From NCBI RefSeq assembly GCF_008727775.1, contig NZ_CP044232.1, positions 558,001-622,000 on the forward strand: 64,000 nucleotides of DNA. Direction: 5' to 3'. Below the pieces are notes generated by a model that was given only the letters and a program-made list of their open reading frames with translations, ran no database searches and was not told the origin of the DNA. Source of the stretch: Microbacterium lushaniae (GTDB taxonomy: Bacteria; Actinomycetota; Actinomycetes; Actinomycetales; Microbacteriaceae). A program made the translations under genes and the position numbers. Shown here piece after piece: positions 34,361 to 43,353 of the stretch (the stretch's first letter is position 1; the number at the start of each line of letters is the position of its first letter).

Positions 34361-35686
34361 TCAGAACGGTGGGGGATCGCCGTCGGGAACGAACGTGACG
34401 CGCGGGGGAACCCGATCGGTGTAACCCCGGCCGAGCGGTGACGTCCAGTGGATGGATCCGTCGGGGGATTGGGAGGCGACCCACTCGGTCTCGGTCTTCA
34501 GGGTGTGGTGTCGCTTGCACAGGCAGGCCAGGTTGCACACGTCGGTCTGTCCGCCCAGCGCCCAATCGAAATTGTGGTCGTGATCGCACAGCCGGGCGGG
34601 CATGCGGCATCCGGGGAACCGGCAGTGCACGTCGCGCGCGGCGAGGAACCGCTCCATCTGGTTGCCGGCCCGGTAGCGATCGACGGCGAGGACGGTTCCG
34701 GTGACCGGGTGGGTGAGGACGCGGTCCCAGCCCGGTGCGCCGGCCATGAGGCACCGCGCGGTGTCGGCGTCGATGGGGCTCTTGCCGTCGATGGATGCCC
34801 CGCGATCGTCGCTGCCTGCCGCGGTGAGCGCCGGAACCGTGACCTGGATGCTCGCGCGGATCGCGCCCAGTCCGCCGGGAAGTGCGTCAGCGGTGGGATC
34901 GATGGCCGGCTGACCGGTGAGGAGCATGTCGCAGAAGAGATCGGCGCGTGTCTGGTCGAGCGTGCGCGTGTCGACGACGACCGCCGAGTCGGCGCCGTCC
35001 TCCTGCTCTCCGTGTTCGCGCGTCTCCTCGGCGGCGACCTGCCGGATCGCGCGGGCCTGCTGCGTGAGCCGGTCGTGGATGCCGTGGCCGAGAGCCGCGG
35101 CGACGATGGCTTCGACCTTCACCATCCCGTCGCCCAGCTCCGTGACGCTCACCTTGCGCCCCTTGTCGGCGCGCTCGAACCGCTCGGTGATCGACTCGGG
35201 GTTCATCTGCTCCGCGAGACCCTGGGCATAGTCGCGCGTCCGCGCGACGGTTTCGCACTCGGCCCACTCCAGCACGACGCGCTCGAAGGCGGCGCGTTCC
35301 GTGGCGTCGGGCAGCACGCAGCCGGCGTCTTGGATGACCGCGGCGTGCCGGGCGGTGATCCGCCCCGCCGCGAGCGCGTCGACGGTCGCGGGGAAGCGTT
35401 CGACGAGATCGAGCGCATCGGCCATCCGCTGCTGCGCGACCCGATCGCTCCAGCGCACCGCAGCGCCGATCTCCGCGGCGATCGAGCGCAGCTCCATCTC
35501 CCGCGCGCGCTGCGTGGGGTGCTTCCCCTCCATCCGCCGCAGCGCGATCCGCATCGCTGTGGCGAGCTGCGCGGTCTTCTGCGCCTCCATCGCCGCGATG
35601 CTCTCCTCACTCTCGCGCAGTCCATCGACGATGGAAGCGAGCTGCGCTTCTTCGTCGATATCTACGTCACTGAGAGGGTTGCTCAT
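34361..35686 (-). CDS. DUF222/HNH endonuclease (13E12-repeat type), copy 1
   Basis: 441 residues. N-terminal DUF222 helical domain (AQKTAQLATAMRIALRRM, RVAQQRMADALDLVERFP, ERFERADKGRKVSV), a variable Glu/Asp-rich middle, and a C-terminal HNH nuclease domain: CRFPGCRMPARLCDHDHNFD, then NLACLCKRHHTLK. All HNH and zinc-binding Cys/His residues are present. The C-terminal tail is VPPRVTFVPDGDPPPF. These proteins are abundant and multicopy in actinobacteria; their biological role (mobility or DNA defence) is unproven. Start MSNPLSDVD at 35686. Paralogue of 44916-46325. Confidence 0.88.
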   Translation of the reverse strand: MSNPLSDVDIDEEAQLASIVDGLRESEESIAAMEAQKTAQLATAMRIALRRMEGKHPTQRAREMELRSIAAEIGAAVRWSDRVAQQRMADALDLVERFPATVDALAAGRITARHAAVIQDAGCVLPDATERAAFERVVLEWAECETVARTRDYAQGLAEQMNPESITERFERADKGRKVSVTELGDGMVKVEAIVAAALGHGIHDRLTQQARAIRQVAAEETREHGEQEDGADSAVVVDTRTLDQTRADLFCDMLLTGQPAIDPTADALPGGLGAIRASIQVTVPALTAAGSDDRGASIDGKSPIDADTARCLMAGAPGWDRVLTHPVTGTVLAVDRYRAGNQMERFLAARDVHCRFPGCRMPARLCDHDHNFDWALGGQTDVCNLACLCKRHHTLKTETEWVASQSPDGSIHWTSPLGRGYTDRVPPRVTFVPDGDPPPF

Positions 35687-36045
35687 GCCATGAGTTTCGC
35701 ACCTACCACCGACATCGGGCAGGCGCACCCCATCGCCTGTGGAAAAGTCCAACACCCGCGTCGGCTGGGGAGGAGGGGGCCCCACCGAGAGCCCGCCCCC
35801 GCCACGGCTTCCGCCACACCGAGACGTGCGACCGGCTTTCGGCGGTGAAGGGCGTTCGCGCCCAGTCTGCCCACCGCTCCGCCTGCGTAGTGGTGCGACA
35901 CCAGAAGCCGATGGACAGTGTCGAACTCGTCGATGCCGAGGTGATCGTCCGAGATGTGGACCGGCTTGTAGGCCTCGTCGGGCCTTGTCCACACGTGGGG
36001 GGGGCGAGTCGGTCAGGCTAAAGCGACATGACCGGGCCCCACCAC
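35687..36045. other. Gene-poor region with possible gene remnant
   Basis: 359 bases upstream of the HNH gene. On the minus strand 35790-35994 an open stretch with G/C-biased third positions reads RPDEAYKPVHISDD, then LGIDEFDTVHRLLVSHHYAGG, but it has no ribosome binding site and its 3' third looks non-coding; it may be a decayed gene end. I see nothing else. Confidence 0.3.
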
Positions 36046-36177
36046 CTACTGCGTGGCCGGCTCCACCACGGCGAGCGCTCCTTCGCGGCGGTCGGCGAGC
36101 ATGATGCTCCGTCCGAGGAGAAGGCCGACCCCCAACGATCCGACGATCCAGGCCAGGACAATGGCAAGCGTGACCAA
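36046..36177 (-). CDS. Small single-pass membrane protein, 43 residues
   Basis: Reading from a TTG at 36177: LVTLAIVLAWIVGSLGVGLL is a clean membrane helix, followed by LGRSIMLADRREGALAVVEP and ATQ-stop. GGGGGGAG lies 4-5 bases upstream. Composition, codon bias and the helix-plus-charged-tail layout support a real small gene. Function unknown; it is too short for most gene finders. Confidence 0.55.
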   Translation of the reverse strand: MVTLAIVLAWIVGSLGVGLLLGRSIMLADRREGALAVVEPATQ

Positions 36178-36303
36178 CTGACTCCCCCCTCGAGTGCAGG
36201 CAGTGCGAAAGAACGGGTAGCGCCCACGGTAGCGGCGGCGAAGATCAGCGCGATGGCCTCTATCGCCGGCGAGCCGGATGCAGTATCTTCCGCGTCGGTC
36301 GGG

Positions 36304-37080
36304 CTACGCCGTGAAGTAGGCCCGGGTCGTCTCGTCGGCGGGCAGGAATGTCTCCAGGTGGAGACCCTCGAGCGCAACGTCGCTGGCCGTGGTCAGCCGG
36401 GCGGTCGTGCTGAACATCCGGAGCACCGTGTCATCGACCCGGAGATCCATCGTGAGCACCGGCCCGGTCGACGGCGAAAGGCGCGGGACTCCGCCGCGCA
36501 GCCGTGCGACCATGGCCGCCAGCTCGTGGTGTCGTGGCTCGCCGGTGCGGTCGGCACGGTGCGCGACCTGCCAGTACAGGTGCGCCGTCCACTCCTCGAG
36601 GTTCACGATCCGCTGTGCCAGCCCCTGCTCATCGACCGTCAGACGCAGGACGTTGATGGGCGGTTCCCGCAGCTCCGGGGCGCATCCGGCGAGGAGCGCG
36701 TCGACGGCGGCATTGGCATCCACGACGTCCCAGTCGTCGTCGAGCAGCAACGCCGGATAGGGGAGGTGTGCGTCCAGCAGGGAGCGAAGCCCTGCCATGA
36801 CGGATGCCACGGACGCGTCGCCCCGCGGCCGGTCGCTGTAACGCGGGGCGTAGCCGGCGGCCAGCAGCAGCCCGTTGCGGTCGCGCAGGGGCACGTCGAG
36901 GGTGTCGGCGAGGTGCAGGATCATCTCCGGCGTCGGGTGGGCCCGGCCGGTCTCCACGCGACTGAGATGGCGCGTGGACACGGTCGAGACGTCGGAGAGC
37001 TCCTGCTGGCTGAACCGGCGCCGCTGTCGCCACTCGCGCAGCATCGCGCCCACCGGCCGGTCGGGTGCGTAGGTCGACAT
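36304..37080 (-). CDS. XRE-family regulator with MmyB-like ligand-binding domain
   Basis: 258 residues: helix-turn-helix near the N-terminus (RRRFSQQELSDVSTVSTRHLSRVETG), then an MmyB-type C-terminal domain (LLAAGYAPRYSD, YPALLLDDDWDVVDANAAV, INVLRLTVDEQG, RLRGGVPRL). Proteins of this class in actinobacteria often repress a neighbouring enzyme gene and bind a small, possibly fatty-acid-like, ligand. ATG 6 bases after TAGGCT on the minus strand (37087-37092), so leaderless. Divergent from the SnoaL-like gene, with a palindrome between them. Confidence 0.88.
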   Translation of the reverse strand: MSTYAPDRPVGAMLREWRQRRRFSQQELSDVSTVSTRHLSRVETGRAHPTPEMILHLADTLDVPLRDRNGLLLAAGYAPRYSDRPRGDASVASVMAGLRSLLDAHLPYPALLLDDDWDVVDANAAVDALLAGCAPELREPPINVLRLTVDEQGLAQRIVNLEEWTAHLYWQVAHRADRTGEPRHHELAAMVARLRGGVPRLSPSTGPVLTMDLRVDDTVLRMFSTTARLTTASDVALEGLHLETFLPADETTRAYFTA

Positions 37081-37112
37081 GGGGTGAGCCTAAGACGTGG
37101 AGCCCGCGCTCT

Positions 37113-37131
37113 CATGACCTCGGAGGTCATG
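37113..37131. promoter_or_regulatory. Palindrome, candidate operator of the XRE/MmyB regulator
   Basis: CATGACCT-CGG-AGGTCATG: perfect 8-bp arms with a 3-base spacer, placed between the divergent regulator (37080) and SnoaL-like gene (37191), near the regulator's promoter. Well positioned to control both. Confidence 0.65.
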
Positions 37132-37190
37132 GCCCCGCTGCATCCGTTCGCCGATCCTTGCCGTACCGACAACGGATGAAGGAGAACCCC

Positions 37191-37541
37191 ATGGACGACA
37201 TCGTCACCGGCTACCTCGCCACCTGGAACGCCCGGCCGCAGGAGCGCGGCCGCCTGCTCGAGGAGCACTTCGCGCCGGCCGTGACCTACACCGACCCGCT
37301 CGCACAGGTGCGCGGGCGCGGCGAGCTCGGCAGTCTCATCGACGGAGTGCAGGCGCAGTTCCCCGGCTTCGTGTTCACGCCGGTCGGCGCACCCGACGCC
37401 CACCACGACCAGGTGCGGTTCCAGTGGGGTCTCGGACCCGAGGGAGTCGAGCCGGTCGTCATCGGCTTCGACGTCGTCGTGCTCGACGGGGAGGGGCGGG
37501 TCGCCGACGTGCGCGGCTTCCTCGACAAGGTCCCCGGCTGA
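37191..37541 (+). CDS. SnoaL-like (NTF2-fold) protein
   Basis: 116 residues: IVTGYLATWNARPQERGRLL, HFAPAVTYTDPLAQVRGR, GELGSLIDGVQAQFPGFVF and a C-terminal FDVVVLDGEGRVADVRGF. This is the cone-shaped NTF2/SnoaL fold used by small isomerases, cyclases and binding proteins; the substrate is unknown. ATG at 37191 with AAGGAGA upstream. It is probably repressed by the divergent XRE/MmyB protein through the palindrome at 37113-37131. Confidence 0.85.
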   Translation: MDDIVTGYLATWNARPQERGRLLEEHFAPAVTYTDPLAQVRGRGELGSLIDGVQAQFPGFVFTPVGAPDAHHDQVRFQWGLGPEGVEPVVIGFDVVVLDGEGRVADVRGFLDKVPG

Positions 37542-37552
37542 GCCGCACCCGC

Positions 37553-39166
37553 TCAGGAGCGAACGGCCCGAGGGCGCTCCGGCGGCACGGCGGCGAGCAG
37601 CTGCCGCGTGTAGGGCTCGCGCGGGTTCGCGAACAGCTCGGGGGCGGGCGCTGCCTCCACGACGCGGCCTTCCTTCAGCACGACGACGTCGTGGCTCATC
37701 TCCTGCACGATCGCGAGGTCGTGCGCGATGAAGAGGTAGGTCGTCCCGAGCTCGTCCTGCAGCCGGCGCAGGAGCGTCAGCACGTGGGCCTGCACGGAGA
37801 CGTCGAGGGATGCGGTGGCCTCATCGAGCACGATCACGTCGGGTTCGAGCGCCAGCGCGCGGGCGATCGACACGCGCTGGCGCTCGCCGCCGGACAGCTC
37901 GTGCGGGAATCTCTCGTGGAACGCCGTGGGCAGTCCGACCAGGTCGAGCAGCTCGGCGACGCGGTCTCGGCGCTGGGAAGCGGTGCGCCCGCCCAGACGG
38001 TGCACGCGCAGCGGCTCGGTGACGGCGTCGCCGACGCTGCGGCGCGGATCGAGCGAGGCGAAGGGGTCTTGGAACACCATCGCGATGCGGCGCCGGTCGG
38101 CGCGGCGGGCGCGCAGCAGGTCGGCGCCCGCGAGGGTGGCGGTGCCGGCCTTGGGCGAGACCAGCCCGGTGAGCGCGTTGGCGATCGTGGACTTCCCCGA
38201 CCCCGACTCGCCCACCAGGGCGAGCGTCGTGCCGCGGCGGACGTGGAACGACACGTCGTCGACGGCGTGCACGACGCGGGGCCCGGTGGGCGTGGCGATG
38301 GTGAACCGCACGTCGAGGTCGGCGACATCCAGGAGCGGCGCCGCATCCGGACGCGGTGGCGGCCCGGCGTCGGCGCGGATGCGGGGGCGGGCTGCCAGCA
38401 GCTCGCGCGTGTAGGCGTGCTCGGGCTGTGCGTACACGTCGGCGATCGGCCGCTGCTCGACGGCGACGCCCTTGCGCAGCACGAGCACGTCGTCGGCGAC
38501 CTGGCCGATGACGCCGAGGTCGTGGCTGATCCACACCACCGCGGTGCCGCGCTCGCGCTGCAGCGTCTGCACGAGATCGATGATCTGCGCCTGCGTCGTG
38601 ACGTCCAGCGCCGTGGTGGGCTCGTCGGCGATGAGCAGCGCCGGGTCGCACGCGAGGGCGACGGCGATCATGGCGCGCTGGCGCTGCCCGCCGGAGAACT
38701 GGTGCGGATAGGCGTCGACGCGCTCGTCCGGATGCGGGATGCCGACGGCCTCCAGCAGGTCGATCGCGCGCGTGCGCGCTGCCCGGCCGGAGAGGCCGCG
38801 GTGCGTCTCGAGCGATTCGGTGATCTGCCGCCCGATCGTCAGGAGCGGGTTGAGCGACGTGCCGGGGTCTTGGAAGACGAAGCCCACCGCATCCCCGTGC
38901 ACGCGGCGGAGCGTGCGATCGGATGCGCCGACGAGCTCGACCGCGTCATCCGTGCCGCGACGGAGCACGCTCGACCCCGACACCCGGCGGCCGGGCGCGT
39001 CGATGAGGCCGGTCGCGGCGAGCACCGTCATCGACTTGCCCGAGCCGGATTCGCCGACGATGCCGAGGGTCTGCTCCGCCTCGACGGCGAAGCTCACGCC
39101 GCGGACGATGTCGGCGCGGCCGATGGAGACCCGGAGGTCGTCCACGCGCAGCACGGGACCGGTCAT
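37553..39166 (-). CDS. Dipeptide/oligopeptide ABC transporter ATPase, DppD-DppF fusion
   Basis: 537 residues with two complete ABC ATPase domains: Walker A GESGSGKS at 38-45 and again in the second half, signatures FSGGQRQR and LSGGERQR, Walker B LLIADEPTTALD and VIVLDEATASLD. This fuses the two ATPases of a peptide/nickel-type importer into one chain. It overlaps the permease gene by four bases (ATGA) and is the last gene of a four-gene operon starting with the binding protein. Confidence 0.95.
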   Translation of the reverse strand: MTGPVLRVDDLRVSIGRADIVRGVSFAVEAEQTLGIVGESGSGKSMTVLAATGLIDAPGRRVSGSSVLRRGTDDAVELVGASDRTLRRVHGDAVGFVFQDPGTSLNPLLTIGRQITESLETHRGLSGRAARTRAIDLLEAVGIPHPDERVDAYPHQFSGGQRQRAMIAVALACDPALLIADEPTTALDVTTQAQIIDLVQTLQRERGTAVVWISHDLGVIGQVADDVLVLRKGVAVEQRPIADVYAQPEHAYTRELLAARPRIRADAGPPPRPDAAPLLDVADLDVRFTIATPTGPRVVHAVDDVSFHVRRGTTLALVGESGSGKSTIANALTGLVSPKAGTATLAGADLLRARRADRRRIAMVFQDPFASLDPRRSVGDAVTEPLRVHRLGGRTASQRRDRVAELLDLVGLPTAFHERFPHELSGGERQRVSIARALALEPDVIVLDEATASLDVSVQAHVLTLLRRLQDELGTTYLFIAHDLAIVQEMSHDVVVLKEGRVVEAAPAPELFANPREPYTRQLLAAVPPERPRAVRS

Positions 39167-40065
39167 CGCGTCCTCCGAGCCTCGATGATCGTGCGCTGCC
39201 GCGGATCCAGCACGTCGCGCAGGCCGTCGCCGAAGAGGTTGAAGGCGAGGGCTGTGACGAAGATCGCCGCTCCCGGGAACACGCTCATCCACCACGCCTG
39301 CGTGAGGAACCCCTGCGCCGTGAAGAGCATCCCGCCCCACGACGGCGCCGGCGGCTGGATGCCGAGGCCGAGGAACGACAGCGCGGCCTCGGAGAGGATC
39401 GCGAACGCCAGCGACAGGGAGGTCTGGACGACCAGCGGCCCGGCGATGTTCGGCAGCACGTGGCGGCGGACGATCGAGAGCCCGGGGGTGCCCATCGTCT
39501 GCGACACCTGCACGAAGGGGGAGACGCGCACCGACAGGGCGCTCGCGCGGGCGATGCGCGCGAAGATCGGCGTGTACACGACCCCGATCGCGATCATCGT
39601 GGTCACCATGCCGGGCTGGAAGATCGCGACGATCGCCAGCGCCAGGAGCAGCACGGGGAAGGCGAACATGACGTCGACCAGGCGCATCAGCACCATGTCG
39701 AGCCATCCGCCGCGGTATCCGGACGCCACGCCGAGGGTGAGCCCGACGACGAGCGCGAACGTCACCGCGACCACCGCGATCGACAGCGAGGTGCCGGCGG
39801 CGAGCATCACGCGCGAGAGCACGTCGCGGCCGAGCTCGTCGGTGCCGAACCAGTGCGCGGCGCTGGGCGGCTGCAGCTGCGCGCTGACGTCGATCGCGTT
39901 GACGCCGTACGGCGCGGTCCACGGCGCCAGCACCGCGACGAGCACGACGAGGGCGATGATGGCGGCGCTGACGACGGTGACCGGGTTGGCGGCGAGGATG
40001 CGCACCGCCGACATCCGCGGCTGGGCGGCGGGCACGTCGGCGACGAGGGGGCGGTCGGTGCTCAT
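39163..40065 (-). CDS. Peptide-type ABC transporter permease, DppC-like
   Basis: 300 residues, six membrane helices, with the N-terminal OppC-type region (ILAANPVTVVSAAIIALVVL) and the BPD_transp_1 domain: HWFGTDELGRDVLSRVM, then the EAA-like loop (FVQVSQTMGTPGLSIVRRHVLPN) that contacts the ATPase. Part of an importer for peptides or related compounds. ATGA overlaps on both sides tie it to the ATPase and the DppB-like gene. Confidence 0.94.
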   Translation of the reverse strand: MSTDRPLVADVPAAQPRMSAVRILAANPVTVVSAAIIALVVLVAVLAPWTAPYGVNAIDVSAQLQPPSAAHWFGTDELGRDVLSRVMLAAGTSLSIAVVAVTFALVVGLTLGVASGYRGGWLDMVLMRLVDVMFAFPVLLLALAIVAIFQPGMVTTMIAIGVVYTPIFARIARASALSVRVSPFVQVSQTMGTPGLSIVRRHVLPNIAGPLVVQTSLSLAFAILSEAALSFLGLGIQPPAPSWGGMLFTAQGFLTQAWWMSVFPGAAIFVTALAFNLFGDGLRDVLDPRQRTIIEARRTR

Positions 40066-41027
40066 GAGACGCGGATCCGAGGGTCGATGACGGCGTAGAG
40101 CACGTCGACGAGCAGGTTGACGAGCAGGAACATCACCGCGATCAGCAGCACCGCGCCCTGGATGAGCGGATAGTCGCGCGCGGCGACGGCGTCGTAGACG
40201 AGCCGGCCGAGCCCCGGCCACGCGAACACCACCTCGACGACGATCACGCCGCCGAGGATCGTCGCGAGCTGGATGCCCGCGATCGTGAGCACCGGCACCA
40301 GCGCGTTGCGCACGATGTGGCGGAAGGTGACGACGCGGCGGGGGAGTCCCTTCGACACCGCCGTGCGCACGAAGCCGGCGGATGCCACGTCGAGCACGGC
40401 CGCGCGGATGTAGCGGGTCATGATCGCCCCCGCGACAAGACCCACGGTCAGCGCCGGCAGCGCCACGCGCCGTGCCCACTCGGCGGGATCGTCGGTGATG
40501 GCGGTGTAGCCGCTGGCCGGCAGCAGGCCGAGGGTCACCGAGAACAGCGAGATCAGCAGCATCCCGAGCCAGAAGTCGGGGATGGAGACCCCGAACTGGC
40601 TCGCGGTGCGCACGATCGCATCGCTCACGCGTCCCTCGCGCAGCGCCGACCAGATTCCGGCGGGCACGGCGATAACCAGCGCGATCGCGAGCCCCGCCAA
40701 AGCGAGGGAGATCGTCGCCGGCAGGCGCGAGAGGAGCGTCGTGGTGACCGGCTCGCCGTTGCGGAAGCTCACACCCAGGTCGCCGGTGAGGGCGCCGCCG
40801 ACGTAGCCCACGAACTGCTCGGGCAGGGGACGGTCGAGCCCGGATGCGGCGCGCAGCGCCTCGTACGCCTCGGGGGTGTACCGCGTCCCGAGCGCGAGGC
40901 GCACCGGGTCGCCGGGCACGAGCTGCACGATCGCGAACACCACGACCAGCACGCCGAGCAGCACGACCGCCGACGACACGAACCGCACGCCGAGGAAGCG
41001 CAGCACGCGGGCCGGCTGCATCCTCAT
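40062..41027 (-). CDS. Peptide-type ABC transporter permease, DppB-like
   Basis: 321 residues with the DppB features: VRFVSSAVVLLGVLVVVFA, VQLVPGDPVRLALG, GDLGVSFRNGEPV, the EAA loop (FVRTAVSKGLPRRVVTFRHI) and a C-terminal VVEVVFAWPGLGRLVYDAV. Six membrane helices. Forms the heterodimeric channel with the DppC-like protein. Start at 41027 six bases after the binding-protein stop; a second ATG at 41021 is equally possible. Confidence 0.94.
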   Translation of the reverse strand: MRMQPARVLRFLGVRFVSSAVVLLGVLVVVFAIVQLVPGDPVRLALGTRYTPEAYEALRAASGLDRPLPEQFVGYVGGALTGDLGVSFRNGEPVTTTLLSRLPATISLALAGLAIALVIAVPAGIWSALREGRVSDAIVRTASQFGVSIPDFWLGMLLISLFSVTLGLLPASGYTAITDDPAEWARRVALPALTVGLVAGAIMTRYIRAAVLDVASAGFVRTAVSKGLPRRVVTFRHIVRNALVPVLTIAGIQLATILGGVIVVEVVFAWPGLGRLVYDAVAARDYPLIQGAVLLIAVMFLLVNLLVDVLYAVIDPRIRVS

Positions 41028-41032
41028 CGTGC

Positions 41033-42556
41033 TCAGTCGCCGAGTGCTGCGTCGCGGAAGCGGATGGCGCGGTCGGCGCGTGCCTCGTAGCCCGTGACCG
41101 AGGGCGACCACGTCTGGATCACCGACGGGTTGTAGAGGTAGATGTAGCTGGCCTCGTCGGCGATGATCGTCGCGGCCTGCGCATAGAGGTCTTTGCGCGC
41201 CTCGGTGTCGGTCTCGACGCGGCCGGCGTCGAGCAGCTGGTCGACCTCGGGATTGGCGTACTTCTGGGCGTTGCTGGCGCCCGTGCTGTGGTGCTGGGAG
41301 TAGTAGAAGTCGTCGGGGTCGATGTTGCCGAGCCATCCCATCATCAGCATGTCGAAGTTGCCGGAGTTCTGCTCGTCGAGCCACGTGGAGAAGTCGGGCT
41401 GACGGATGGAGACCTCGATGCCGAGGGGCTCCAGGTTCGCGGCGATGATCTGCGCGGCCGTCACCGTCTCGGGGTAGTCGCTCGTGGCGAGCAGGTCGAG
41501 CGTGCCACCGGTGAACCCGGCGTCCTGCATGAGCTGCTGCGCGGTGTCCATGTCGGTGGCGTACGTGTCGTACGCGGTGTGCCAGACGCTCTGCTCGGGG
41601 ATCGCGAGCTGGTTGAGCTCGGCGGTGCCGTAGCTGACGGCCTGCACGATCGCGTCGCGGTCGATGGCATAGGCGATGGCCTGGCGCACGCGCACGTCGC
41701 TCCACGGTTCGCGGGCCTGGTTGAGCGCCAGGTACCAGTAGTCGCTGGAGGGCGTGACACCCAGCTCGAGCGCCTCGTCGGTTTCCAGCTCGCCCACCTG
41801 CTGCGGCGGCACGACGTCGGTCCACTGGATCTCCCCGCCGCGCAGGGCCGCGAGCGCGGTGGCCGGTTCGGAGATGAAGCGGTACTCCACGCCACCGAGC
41901 TCGGGCGCGCCGCCCCAGTAGTCGGCGTTCGCGGTGAGGGTGATGTGGTCGCCGGAGACGTACTCCTCGACCGAGAAGGGACCCGTGCCCACGGGCGCGG
42001 TCGTGATGTCGCCGGATGCGACGTTGTCTTCCTGCACGATGGCCATGCCCTTGAACCCGCCGAGGTTGGACAGCAGGTTCGGTGTGGGCTGGGCGACCGT
42101 GATCACGACGGTCTGGTCGTCGGGCGCGGTCACGTCGGTGACGGCGGCGAACTTCCACGCGTTGGAGAGCTCTTCGTCGATGATGCGGTCGTAAGAGTAC
42201 ACGACGTCGGCGCTGGTGAATTCGCTCCCGTCGTGGAAGGTCACCCCGTCGTGCAGCGTGAAGGTCCACTCGAGCTGGTCGTCGCTGACCTCCCAGCTCT
42301 CGGCGAGCGCGGGCTGCATCTCCAGATTCTCGTCGGGTTCGACGAGCGTGCCGAACACGTTCTCGAGCACCTCGAATGCGAAGTACGACGTCGTCTTCTG
42401 CGGGTCGAGCTGGTCGGGCTCTCCGCCGATCGCGGCGACGAGTACTTCGCCCTCGGCGCCGGACGAATCGAGGTCGACGCCCTCGCCGGCGGAGCATCCG
42501 GCCACCAGCAGTGCAGCGACCGCCAGGGCGGCTCCGGAGATGACGCGCTTTCCCAT
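41033..42556 (-). CDS. Family 5 solute-binding lipoprotein (peptide-type ABC transporter)
   Basis: 507 residues. Lipobox ALLVAGCSAG, then the SBP_bac_5 domain: FTLHDGVTFHDGSEFTSADVV, PVGTGPFSVEEY, RQAIAYAIDRDAIVQA, DMLMMGWLGNIDPDDFYY. It delivers peptides or similar ligands to the DppB/C channel. ATG at 42556 with GGGGGA four bases upstream. First gene of the operon; the upstream region is divergent to the DUF1028 gene and relatively AT-rich. Ligand not predictable. Confidence 0.93.
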   Translation of the reverse strand: MGKRVISGAALAVAALLVAGCSAGEGVDLDSSGAEGEVLVAAIGGEPDQLDPQKTTSYFAFEVLENVFGTLVEPDENLEMQPALAESWEVSDDQLEWTFTLHDGVTFHDGSEFTSADVVYSYDRIIDEELSNAWKFAAVTDVTAPDDQTVVITVAQPTPNLLSNLGGFKGMAIVQEDNVASGDITTAPVGTGPFSVEEYVSGDHITLTANADYWGGAPELGGVEYRFISEPATALAALRGGEIQWTDVVPPQQVGELETDEALELGVTPSSDYWYLALNQAREPWSDVRVRQAIAYAIDRDAIVQAVSYGTAELNQLAIPEQSVWHTAYDTYATDMDTAQQLMQDAGFTGGTLDLLATSDYPETVTAAQIIAANLEPLGIEVSIRQPDFSTWLDEQNSGNFDMLMMGWLGNIDPDDFYYSQHHSTGASNAQKYANPEVDQLLDAGRVETDTEARKDLYAQAATIIADEASYIYLYNPSVIQTWSPSVTGYEARADRAIRFRDAALGD

Positions 42557-42693
42557 GGGGTCCCCCATCCGTGCGGATGCCAAGGCATCACTCTGATGAT
42601 GATTCGATCAGTATGTGTGAATATGGGGGTCAGGACAAGCAGTGGGCGCAGGCGAAACACGATCGTCACGTTCGCCCCGACCCGGAGGACTCT

Positions 42694-43353
42694 GTGACGT
42701 ACACCGTTCTCGCGCGGGATCCCCGCGGCGGCCTGATCGGGGCGGCGACGGCGAGTCGCTCGCTCGCGGTGGGCAACGCGGTGATCGCCGTCGACCCGCG
42801 GGTGGGGGCGGTGGCCAGTCAGGCGTGGACGAACCGGGCGCTGCGCGGCTTCCTGCTGGAGCGCCTGGGGGCGGGGGATGCCGCGGCCGATGCCGTCGGG
42901 ATGATCGGCGAGCAGGACGACCGCCCCGAGCTGCGGCAGGTCGCCGCCCTCACGTGGGCGGGAGCGCCCGCCGCGTTCACCGGCGCGCAGACGTCGGGCT
43001 GGGCGGGACACCTCGTGCTGCCCGACGGCGTCGTCGCCGGCAACCTGCTGGCGGATGCCGGGGTGCTGGCCGCGATGGCGACCGCGCTGTCGTCACCACC
43101 GGCAGAACCGGATGCCCTGGAGTTCGCCCGCCACCTGGTGGCGGTGCTGGCCCGCGGGGAGCAGGCGGGCGGCGACCTCCGGGGGAGGCAGAGCGCGGCC
43201 GTCCTGGTCGCGCGCGCCGAGGGCGACATCGTCGTCGACCTGCGCGTGGACGATGACCCCGACCCCGTGACGGAGCTCGCGCGCCTGGTGGACGTGCGGG
43301 CGTCGGATGCGGCGGATCTCTCCTCGCCGGGCGCCCTGCCGCCGCCGCGTTAG
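42694..43353 (+). CDS. DUF1028 family protein
   Basis: 219 residues: YTVLARDPRGGLIGAATASRSLAVG, ASQAWTNRALRGFLLERL, GHLVLPDGVVAGNLLA and a C-terminal acidic stretch. DUF1028 proteins have an Ntn-hydrolase-like appearance and are often near peptide transporters or amidohydrolases, which fits the divergent Dpp-type operon; an activity is not established. GTG at 42694 with GGAGGA six bases upstream. Its stop overlaps the convergent XRE-cupin gene (43350-43353). Confidence 0.85.
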   Translation: MTYTVLARDPRGGLIGAATASRSLAVGNAVIAVDPRVGAVASQAWTNRALRGFLLERLGAGDAAADAVGMIGEQDDRPELRQVAALTWAGAPAAFTGAQTSGWAGHLVLPDGVVAGNLLADAGVLAAMATALSSPPAEPDALEFARHLVAVLARGEQAGGDLRGRQSAAVLVARAEGDIVVDLRVDDDPDPVTELARLVDVRASDAADLSSPGALPPPR

